DNA of 13,029 nucleotides from Baffinella frigidus (Eukaryota > Cryptophyceae > Cryptomonadales > Baffinellaceae): positions 403,049 through 416,077 of the forward strand of contig MU646599.1 in assembly GCA_026770585.1 (NCBI GenBank), in the 5' to 3' direction. The notes under the pieces are model-generated. The model ran no database searches, was not told where the DNA came from, and saw only the letters and a program-made list of their open reading frames with translations. Below, one piece after another: positions 7,032 through 12,907 of the stretch (the first letter of the stretch is position 1; every line of letters starts with the position of its first letter). Position numbers and translations under genes: made by a program.

Positions 7032-7149
7032 AAATCATGAGACCTTCGGGTGAATCCTGAGTCCTTTTGACTAAATCCTGAGTCCTCCTGACTGAATCCT
7101 GAGTCTTTCTGACTGAATCCTGAGTCTTTTTGACTAAACCCTGAGTCTG
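7032..7149. repeat. 21-bp minisatellite, second array
   Basis: Five to six units of the same repeat as 4312-4966, here mostly with TTTT or TTTC in place of CTCC (for example GAGTCTTTCTGACTGAATCC). It begins 47 bases after the end of the 6434-6985 element. Minus-strand heptapeptide ORFs such as KTQDSVR are by-products of the repeat length. Confidence 0.85.
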
Positions 7150-7308
7150 TTTTTTGACCAGGTTGTAAGGCCCTTTTTTGTGGTACCCCCCACGAACGAA
7201 GCGCAAATGGCCGTAGCTCAGTGGAATGTTGGCCATTTTTGTCATGTTCCAATGTTCTGGACTCTCCGCAGAACACTCTCACCAACTTTGCCATTTTATG
7301 TAAAATGC
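7150..7308. other. Spacer between minisatellite blocks
   Basis: Non-repetitive DNA with a short hairpin, AAATGGCC at 7205-7212 against GGCCATTT at 7231-7238. No supported gene. Confidence 0.4.
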
Positions 7309-7370
7309 ACTCAGGACGACTCAGGATTCAGTGGGAACGACTCAGGACTCAGTAAGGACGGCTCAGGACG
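7309..7370. repeat. Inverted block of the 21-bp minisatellite
   Basis: ACTCAGGACGACTCAGGATT and the following bases are the reverse complement of the units on either side: three diverged copies reading CTCAGGA...ACTCAG. It is the only block in the window in this orientation and lies between the arrays at 7032-7149 and 7453-7877. Confidence 0.8.
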
Positions 7371-7452
7371 CCGTGCAATACATAACTCTGGGGTCGAGGT
7401 GCAGGACTTGGCGTCTGGGAATCAGGGTGACCGGTTGAGGGTTGGTGCCCTG

Positions 7453-7877
7453 CTATCCTGAGGCCTGTTGCCTAAATTCTGAGACCTCCTGACTGATTCC
7501 TGGGACCTACTGGCTTCATCCTGAGACCTCCTGACTGAATCGTAAGACTTCCTGACTGAATTCTGATACCTTCTCTCTGAATCCGACCTCCTTACTGGAT
7601 CCTGAGACCTTTTGACTAAATCCTGAGACCTTTTCACTGAATCCTGAAACCTCTTGGCTAAATCCTGGAACCTCTTGGCTAAATCCTGAAACCTCTTGGC
7701 TAAATCCTGAGAATTCTGAGACCTTTTGATTAAATCGTGAGTCCTCCGAGTGAATCATGAGTCCTTTTTACTAAATCCTGAGTCCTTGTGACTGAATCCT
7801 GAGTCTTTCTGACTAAATCCTGAATCTTTCTGACTGAATCCTGAGTCTTTCTGAAAGAATCTGAGTCTTTCTGACTG
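7453..7877. repeat. 21-bp minisatellite, third array
   Basis: About 20 units in the same orientation as 4312-4966, with local sub-types. Units with CCTCTTGGCTAAAT cluster at about 7650-7705, and units with TCTTTCTGACTGAATCCTGA cluster at the right end. Clustering of sub-types shows local expansion after divergence. All long minus-strand ORFs here come from the 21-base period. Confidence 0.87.
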
Positions 7878-8191
7878 TGTAACCTCACAGGATTCGGGAC
7901 TCGGATTGAGAGGTTTCTCGTCGTCTCTGCCCATACACAGCCTCGGTGGGGACGCGTGGCGGCCGTATTGGCTGCAATAAAGGTCTCTTCATTGAGAACA
8001 GGATTCGTTTCGTAGGAACATTTTGCGTTCTGCGATTCAATGAAGGGACCTGGGGAGCGGACCTCCAGGCGAGTGTTTACTTAGTAGCCATAAGTAGCCT
8101 GGGATTAATCAACAAGGAGTGACTCTTCACGTGAATACAAATTTACCTCAGACCGTTTACCTCACACCGTCCATGGTCTGAGGAGAGGGCA
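7878..8191. other. Spacer with two inverted repeats
   Basis: AGGTCTCTTCATTGA at 7981-7995 and TCAATGAAGGGACCT at 8037-8051 form a stem with one mismatch and a 41-base loop. CCTCAGACC near 8147 pairs with GGTCTGAGG near 8175. CAGCCTCGGTGGGGA at 7939-7953 resembles the end of the 61-bp arm at 8192-8252. No gene is supported. Confidence 0.45.
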
Positions 8192-9085
8192 TCTGTGAGC
8201 CTCGGTCGGACAGGTGACGAGCCTCGGTCGGACAGGTGACGAGCCTCGGTGGGGTCTCATCTGCTCCCAGCATCTGGTGTCCTCTTACACCTCGATCATG
8301 AGGAGCCGCCGCCCCACACTAGGAACACCGTAGGACCCTCTACTGAAAACCCCTGGCCCGTATTTCAAAAACGACATGTCTGAATCAGACATCAAGTGGC
8401 TCCAATTCCCTGGGCGAACCACTAGGACCACAGTAGGACCCTACAGGTAGGTATCTGTCTGCTGCAGGATCCTCGGGGGCTCTCAAGCCAATGGCTCCAA
8501 CGTCTGCCAAGGCGGGACTGTCCCCGGATATTCCTCACAGGAGATGCGCCTACTTCGCCCCTCCCCCCTAGGACCACCCTAGCCTCCTAGGTATCGGCCT
8601 GAAGCCGTTTTTCCGAGCGGGCTGATCTGAAAAATGGTCATCTCAAAAAAATAAATGGCCGGAGATCCTTAGATTTAGACAGTAAGGAGTGTGTAGACTG
8701 TAAGGAGTGTTTTTTTTACATTCGGTTCTGCCGGATCCTCTGTACAGGGGGGCTTGATGTGATCCGAAAGGAAGCATGGCCTTTCTACAGAACAATTTCT
8801 GATGTCCGCCTATGTTGGGAGCTCGAAGAACCTAAAGGACCTAAAGAGGCACCCCTGTGCGAGCGAGGTACCCCATGTAGAGTGGTTACTCGCGAAGAAA
8901 GAGACGCACAGCCCTAGATTCCTACGGAAGGGCTCGTCCACATCAGACCACCTTAGGGACAGTGTGAGGCCGCGCCGGCCAAGGCCCACACACAAGCGAG
9001 AGAGAACTTACCTTCAGTAGTCAACCACCGAGGCTCGTCACCTGTCCGACCGAGGCTCGTCACCTGTCCGACCGAGGCTCACAGA
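8192..9085. mobile_element. 894-bp unit with perfect 61-bp inverted ends
   Basis: Bases 8192-8252 and 9025-9085 are exact reverse complements over 61 positions. Each arm holds nearly three copies of a 22-bp unit, GAGCCTCGGTCGGACAGGTG plus AC. The 772-bp interior has two copies of a 21-base word starting CTAGGAMCACMGTAGG (8319-8339 and 8422-8442), CTAGGACCACCCTAG at about 8569, a palindrome ATGTCTGAATCAGACAT at 8375-8391, and a dispersed segment at 8747-8820. A + strand frame open from 8802 to a TAG at 9018-9020 (72 codons) has about 68% GC at third positions by my count but no domain. No target-site duplication is evident. It could be a foldback transposon or an inverted duplication of a small tandem repeat. 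Confidence 0.65.
8747..8820. repeat. Dispersed 73-76 bp segment, copy 2
   Basis: Starts GGGGGGCTTGATGTGATCCG and ends GTCCGCCTATGTTGGGAG. It matches 5553-5628 at about 86% over its length. The flanks of the two copies are unrelated, so the unit boundaries are sharp to within a few bases. Confidence 0.7.
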
Positions 9086-9153
9086 CAGTGCGTGCCGTTG
9101 ATCGCGAGTGACCCCTTGTAGGCGGGGGGTGGGGTTCTGGTACACTACCTAGT

Positions 9154-9382
9154 GAACCCTAAACCCTAAATCCTCAACCTTAAATTCTAAACTCTGAACC
9201 TTAAACCCTAAACCCTAAACTCTACACCCTAAACCCTAAACCCAACCCCTAAACCCCAAATCCTAAAGCCCAAACCCTAAACCCTAAACCCTAAAACCGA
9301 AACTCTAAACTTTAGACTCTAGACCCGAAACCCAAAACCCTAAACTGTAAAACCTAAAATCGAAAACCTAAAACGTGAACCC
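9154..9382. repeat. Interstitial telomere-like array, CCCTAAA type (left part)
   Basis: Tandem CCCTAAA with many single-base variants (CCTTAAA, TCCTAAA, CCCGAAA, ACCTAAA). The C-rich strand is on +. TTTAGGG, the complement, is the plant-type telomere unit. The array stops where the palindromic element at 9383 starts and resumes at about 9504. Confidence 0.88.
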
Positions 9383-9503
9383 TACAGGGGTACCTCGCTC
9401 ATAAGAAACCGCCAATCTCTAGGAACCTACAGTAGGCCTTTGCCTAGGGCCCTATGGTGGTCCAAGGAGGGGGGCAGTTTCTTATGAGCGAGGTACCCCT
9501 GTA
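9383..9503. mobile_element. Palindromic element splitting the telomere-like array
   Basis: A perfect 27-bp inverted repeat, TACAGGGGTACCTCGCTCAT and onward at 9383-9409 against 9477-9503, bounds a 121-bp unit. The core (CTCTAGGAACCTACAGTAGG, GCCTAGGGCCCTATGGTGG) uses the same words as the cores at 481-585 and 3637-3797. CCCTAAA-type repeats lie on both sides, so either the element inserted into the array or the array expanded around it. The ends can be read as CAGGGGT...ACCCCTG flanked by TA on each side. The 14-base word GAGCGAGGTACCCC in its right arm also occurs near 8862. Confidence 0.78.
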
Positions 9504-9789
9504 CACCATACACCCTAAACCCTAAACCCTACACCCTAAACCCTAAACCCTCAACCCTCAACCCTCAACCCTAAACCCTAAACCCTAAACCCTAAACCCT
9601 AAACCCTAAACCCTAAACCCTAAATCCTAAACCCTAAACCTTAAACCTTAAACCCTAAACCCTAAACCCTAAACTCTGAACCCTAAACCCTCAACCCTCA
9701 ACCCTCAACCCTCAACCCTAAAACCCTCAACCTTACCCGCAACCCTCAATCGTCAACCCCTAACCCCCAAGCTCTAAACCGTTAGCCCT
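9504..9789. repeat. Interstitial telomere-like array, CCCTAAA type (right part)
   Basis: The most regular telomere-like block in the window: consecutive CCCTAAA units at about 9569-9625, then CCCTCAA units at about 9687-9715, decaying to the right. Orientation is the same as 9154-9382. Homogeneous runs of CCCTAAA and CCCTCAA show local unit amplification. Confidence 0.9.
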
Positions 9790-9794
9790 CCAAG

Positions 9795-9891
9795 TGCAAA
9801 TCGCCTTTTCCTCTTCCTCTGATTTGTACCACATGTCGCCGGATTCCGGCGACATCCAGTACAAATCACAGCGATGAAAAAAGCGATTTGC
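9795..9891. mobile_element. Palindromic foldback element with GCAAATCGC ends
   Basis: GCAAATCGCC at 9795 mirrors AGCGATTTGC ending 9891. The arms continue through GATTTGTAC/GTACAAATC to a perfect 23-bp central palindrome at 9833-9855 (ATGTCGCCGG-ATT-CCGGCGACAT). About 97 bp. GGCGACATCTCGTACAAAT at 12590-12608 is a partial relative. Minus-strand ORFs crossing it are by-products. Confidence 0.68.
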
Positions 9892-10508
9892 TCCCACCTG
9901 TAGGGCTGATAGCATTTCGGTGTTAACGTTTGGAACCAGAGATTCATTCCCTCGATTACACCCATCCACATAAACCCACATGCGCATTGTTTCAGTGACT
10001 CTCCCAGTTGAGAAGAGTCCGTCCGAACACCAGGGGCTACAGTCAAATCAGGAGAGAGACCTCAATTATTACAAACACGGCCGCCGCCTTGTAGGCACCC
10101 ACACAGAGGCTGTGTCTCAGCAGGGGCGACGAGAGAGGCTATGCGCACTGCGGGAAGGGGGGCAGGGGTTGGTTCAGAGAGAAGAGTCATGTATGTATGC
10201 CAGACTGCCCACTTGGGAGCCTTGCAAAACCCCAACCTTCAAAGCCTCAGGGCTGTGGGGAAATGGGGCCTGTGCTGGGAGGACGAGCTTTTGTGTGATT
10301 GCCCGATGGATCAAGGCGCAAGGGCCTTCTAGGACCTGTGTCGAGCGTAATGAAGATGAAGAAGAAGATTGCCCAATGAGCTAGACTAGACAGGATGGCA
10401 GGGTCGATGTTTGAATCCAGACCATTCATTCACATGATTACACACACGCACCTCCATTACAGCCATAAACACCCACACACATCTCACACATTCGAGGGCC
10501 TTGAAGGC
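9892..10508. other. Unassigned stretch with a diverged direct repeat
   Basis: The block at about 9938-9985 (TTTGGAACCAGAGATTCATT, GATTACACCCATCCACATAA) recurs in diverged form at 10408-10480 (TTTGAATCCAGACCATTCAT, GATTACACACACG, CATAAACACCCACAC). Between them a + strand frame runs from ATG at 9980 to TAG at 10384 (134 codons), ending in an acidic stretch (EDEEEDCPMS). Its third-position composition is close to that of the surrounding DNA, and I recognise no domain, so I do not call it a gene. Confidence 0.35.
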
Positions 10509-10584
10509 ATCTCTCTCTCTCTCTCGCTCTCGCTCTCTCTCTCGCGCGCTCTCGCTCTCTCTCTCGCTCTCTCTCGCTCTCTCG
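10509..10584. repeat. (CT)n/(CTCG)n microsatellite
   Basis: A run of CT dinucleotides with interspersed CG, about 75 bases. On the minus strand it reads as Arg-Glu and Ser-Glu alternations, which extend ORFs trivially. It directly follows, on the minus strand, the downstream end of the coding-like segment at 10585-10673. Confidence 0.93.
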
Positions 10585-10673
10585 TCGGAGCACCACGTGC
10601 AGGGCGTCAACGTGTCGTCCTCGCAGGCGAAGGCGATGATGCGCTCGTCGTCCCGGTTCAAGGTCGCAGTCAT
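10585..10673 (-). pseudogene. Downstream coding-like segment, out of frame with its upstream part
   Basis: Reading minus from ATG at 10671-10673, nearly every codon down to about 10590 ends in G or C. The text includes RDDERIIAFACEDD and CTWCSDE. It is in the same register as the frame of 10686-11057 but is separated from it by the TGA at 10686-10688. The 18-base word GATGATGCGCTCGTCGTC occurs at 10635-10652 and exactly again at 10700-10717, so this segment and the DNA just upstream are a 65-bp duplication. It is probably the continuation of the same gene after a frame change. Further minus-strand translation runs into the CT microsatellite. Function unknown. Confidence 0.4.
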
Positions 10674-10685
10674 GATCGGGCGTGG

Positions 10686-11057
10686 TCACGAGCGGGGATG
10701 ATGATGCGCTCGTCGTCCTCGAAGCTCTCGTCGGTCCCGCGCAGGGATGATGATGACCTCGACATGCGTGTGCCACGTGACGGACCGGGAGGGTTGCCGG
10801 AAGACCTCGACGTGCGTGTCCCAGCTGACGGTCCGTGAGGGCATCTGTTGGGGCGTGGTGTCGCAGGACCACATCGCGGCTTCCGCGACGTTGACGCGCA
10901 ACTGCAGGAAGAGGAGATCCGAGGGCGTGGGCTTCTGCTGGAGCTTGTTGTCGCGGAAGGGGCGAATGCAGCTACGCCGGGGGAACTGCTCAGTGCTGGT
11001 GCTGCTGGTGCTGCTGGGGGTCGGCGAAATCTGCACGGGGCACGACACGGCGCTCAT
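10686..11057 (-). CDS. Probable coding segment of an unknown protein with 16-residue repeats
   Basis: This is the best coding candidate in the window: 123 codons from ATG (11055-11057) to TGA (10686-10688). Over roughly the first 105 codons I count about 90% G or C at third positions, well above the local base composition. Residues 10-22 are Ser/Thr/Pro-rich. Residues 73-88 and 89-104 are two tandem 16-residue units reading PSR[ST]V[ST]W-x-THVEV. Differences between the two units are mostly synonymous or Ser/Thr exchanges in the first 13 positions, as expected under selection on the protein. Each unit contains R-[ST]-V-[ST]-W, which fits the RVxF-type consensus for docking to protein phosphatase 1; that role is inference. 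The frame stays open upstream to about 11162, so the true start or an intron boundary may lie there. Downstream of residue 108 the codon bias moves to another frame, suggesting a frameshift. I do not recognise the family. Confidence 0.5.
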   Translation of the reverse strand: MSAVSCPVQISPTPSSTSSTSTEQFPRRSCIRPFRDNKLQQKPTPSDLLFLQLRVNVAEAAMWSCDTTPQQMPSRTVSWDTHVEVFRQPSRSVTWHTHVEVIIIPARDRRELRGRRAHHHPRS

Positions 11058-11356
11058 GCTCTGTGGCTGGGTGGAGTGTTGAAGAAGTGGGCGAGTTTCG
11101 TCCTTGCAGGGATCTTGTACCTCTGAGAATTTGACCCACGAGGGGATTCCGAAACACCCACCTTACAAAATAGAAGGACGTGGAAATAGAAGACTTGTGA
11201 CTTCCTTCCCCAAATCCTTTCAAAAGGAGGACGTAAATCCCGAAATAGACGGAATAGACGGACGTTTAACACCCGCCCGCAATATCGCACGGACGTTTAC
11301 CGGTACATGTGTGTCTAATATCATAGACGGACGTTGAGCACACATGACAGGCCCTG
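11058..11356. other. Upstream flank of the minus-strand gene, with short direct repeats
   Basis: From 11058 to 11162 the minus-strand frame of the 10686-11057 candidate remains open and may be part of its exon. Further right, ATAGACGGACGTTTAACAC at 11254-11272 recurs as ATAGACGGACGTTGAGCAC at 11323-11341, with CGGACGTTTAC at about 11290 between them. Nothing else is recognisable. Confidence 0.4.
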
Positions 11357-11487
11357 GAGAATAATGGTTTCCCGCCGACTTGGAGCGGTTCTACGAAGGC
11401 TTCGTACGAAGCTTCGTACGAAGATTCTTCGAAGAAGCTTCGTATCAGGATATCCCGCTCCAAGTCGGCGGGAATCATTTTCTTCTG
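11357..11487. mobile_element. Inverted-repeat element with stacked CTTCGTACGAAG palindromes
   Basis: Arms at 11368-11388 and 11455-11475 are complementary over 21 bp with one mismatch (CCCGCCGACTTGGAGCGG and complement). Weaker complementarity reaches 11357 and 11487. The centre has two adjacent perfect 12-bp palindromes CTTCGTACGAAG (11400-11411 and 11412-11423) followed by GATTCTTCGAAGAAGCTTCG. About 131 bp, non-coding. Confidence 0.7.
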
Positions 11488-11500
11488 TGAATGATATCAC

Positions 11501-11815
11501 AGTACGAAGGGGTGGGTCCTATATTGGAACTCTTTTTTGACGTATATTTGCGGCATGACCGAGGGCTCGTGACCATGTGAACCTTTAGGTCGTTTTGAAG
11601 GTCTCGTCCAGGGCTAGTGCACTGGCGAAAAAAAATTGTACCTGGCATTTTTAGTCTTGAGTTGTAGGCCGCACGTGACACGGGCTGACATAGCCTTACC
11701 ATGACATAAACATGCTGATATAGCACCTATCATGACATAAAAACAGGTTATTTCAAGGTCCCAAATTGGTTCCAAATTAGAAAGAGTTCCAAAATAGGGT
11801 AGACCCCTTCGTACT
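11501..11815. mobile_element. Inverted-repeat element with AGTACGAAGGGGT ends
   Basis: AGTACGAAGGGGTGGGTCCT...GGAACTCTT at 11501-11534 is complementary to AAAGAGTTCCAAAATAGGGT...CCTTCGTACT at 11781-11815, with about one gap and a few mismatches in 35 bp. The 315-bp unit contains a 31-bp tandem pair at about 11680-11741 (GGCTGACATAGCC...CATGACATAAA, then GCTGATATAGCACC...CATGACATAAA). Short ORFs inside lack domains. Likely a non-autonomous DNA transposon; the family is not identifiable. Confidence 0.65.
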
Positions 11816-12157
11816 CCTAATTTAGGCTCGTTCCGCGTGACTCTGGTGAACAAGATCGGCGGCCGGCAGAGAATTATCGCCCCCGGATAAAAGTTGAATA
11901 TCCTACGTATCAGATATCAGATAATCAACGTTTAACAAGAATAACCCAAGCCGGTCTCGTTTTGATGACACTGACGGGGTTCGAAAGCTCTTTCGGCCAT
12001 GTTTTCAACGTCCAGTCAGCGTGGCCCTACGAAGGGCCACTTCGTATCAACCCGAGAAACATGCCAGAGACCTGCCTTTTTCAGAACCTCTCCTAGCTCT
12101 CCCAGGGCCAGAAGATAATTTATTTGAAGGGAATCGGGTTTATTTGAAGGGAATGCA
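11816..12157. other. Unassigned stretch with one hairpin and a short direct repeat
   Basis: GTGGCCCT-ACGA-AGGGCCAC at 12021-12040 is a perfect 8-bp-arm hairpin whose loop and right flank carry TACGAAG and CTTCGTA. TTTATTTGAAGGGAAT occurs at 12119-12134 and again at 12139-12154. No gene is supported. Confidence 0.45.
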
Positions 12158-12442
12158 TACGAGCTCGTACGAAGCTTCGTAGGGGTCAGGGGTTCGGGGT
12201 TAGGAGTTCGGGGTTAGGAGTTGGGGGTTAGGGGTTAGGGGTTAGGGGTTAGGGGTTAGGGGTTATGGGTTAGGGTTTAGGGGTTAGGGGTTAGGGGTTA
12301 GGGGTTAGGGGTTAGGGGCTAGGGGTTAGGGGCTAGGGGTTGGGCATTAGGCGTTAGGTGTTAGATGTGAGGGGTTGAGGGTTAGGCGTTAGGCGTTAGG
12401 CGTCACATGCAGGGGTTAGGGGTTGGGGGTTACGAGCTCGTA
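12158..12442. repeat. Interstitial telomere-like array, GGGGTTA type, bracketed by TACGAGCTCGTA
   Basis: The core of this feature, 12181-12433, is tandem GGGGTTA on the + strand, regular at about 12228-12330 and degenerate at both edges (GGGGTTC, GGCGTTA, GAGGGTTA). The G-rich strand is on +, opposite to the arrays at 3908-4164 and 9154-9789, and the unit has four G rather than three. Identical palindromes TACGAGCTCGTA lie at 12158-12169 and 12431-12442. A further palindrome, TACGAAGCTTCGTA, is at 12168-12181. The G runs could form four-stranded structures. Confidence 0.85.
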
Positions 12443-12688
12443 GGGGTTCTTCTTCGTCTTCTCTATTACTCTCGATACAGGTCCTAAATGAGGCCCTTGA
12501 GCCTTCAGTTGAGTGATACAAAAGTCTATGAGCCTGAAGGTGTGCGTGCGAGCAAGATCCTCTGGATTACCGCAGGCTGCCTAATTTCGGGCGACATCTC
12601 GTACAAATGCCGTTAATCCCTGAGAAACGGAAAACCCGCAATCGAAAGTCAATTGTTTCCACCTGAGAAACGTTCGGCCGCGATGAAA
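12443..12688. other. Unassigned stretch
   Basis: GGCGACATCTCGTACAAAT at 12590-12608 matches part of the palindromic element at 9795-9891. Otherwise nothing recognisable. Confidence 0.35.
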
Positions 12689-12889
12689 TCACTTGTAAAG
12701 TCGATCGCAGAAGAATGGGGATGGGGTCCTGGGTGCGATGGTGCGAAATCGAAATGCGTCGCTCGCAGGGGCTCCCCCCATGCCCAGGGCGTTGAACATG
12801 TTCACGAAAGAGAGCTCACGAACCCCCTGGGTGTCATCAAAACTCAGGCCTGGGGCCCTTTCGAAGTTGGAGGCAAGCCACACACTCAT
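12689..12889 (-). CDS. Weak candidate exon, unknown protein
   Basis: The minus strand is open from ATG at 12887-12889 to TGA at 12689-12691 (66 codons). The text is protein-like (for example SNFERAPGLSFDD, FVNMFNALGMGGAP, FRFRTIAPRTPSPFF). I count about two thirds G or C at third positions, against roughly half for the + strand frame that occupies the same codon register (ATG at 12653, 83 codons). An in-frame TAG stands just upstream at 12893-12895, and TATGAG follows a CTAG, so an intron end there is possible. I recognise no domain, and the length is small. It may be an exon, a gene scrap or chance. Confidence 0.25.
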   Translation of the reverse strand: MSVWLASNFERAPGLSFDDTQGVRELSFVNMFNALGMGGAPASDAFRFRTIAPRTPSPFFCDRLYK

Positions 12890-12907
12890 AGGCTAGCGTC
12901 CTGAAAA

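Noticed and set aside
7209-7262. Possible tRNA, from GCCGTAGCTCAGTGG at 7210
   Set aside because: The A-box-like start is present, but there is no matching D-stem, no GTTCRANNC B box and no acceptor stem.
7004-7294. Minus-strand heptad-repeat proteins over the minisatellite (also 7422-7758)
   Set aside because: All three minus frames of a stop-free 21-bp unit are open automatically; there is no start context, domain or sign of protein-level constraint.
8747-8820. Dispersed 73-bp segment as a tRNA-derived SINE or C/D snoRNA
   Set aside because: The size fits, but no pol III A/B boxes are visible and the C-box-like TGATGTG is imperfect and not kept in the second copy (TGACGTG).
9154-9789. True chromosome end
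   Set aside because: The array is interstitial, full of unit variants, interrupted by an element, and flanked by long unrelated sequence on both sides.
9980-10384. 134-codon + strand ORF
   Set aside because: It has an ATG and an acidic tail, but third-position composition matches the background and no domain is recognisable; kept only in the stretch description.
10395-10838. 147-codon + strand open frame through the CT microsatellite
   Set aside because: It depends on Ser-Leu codons from (CT)n and lies antisense to the much better supported minus-strand coding signature.
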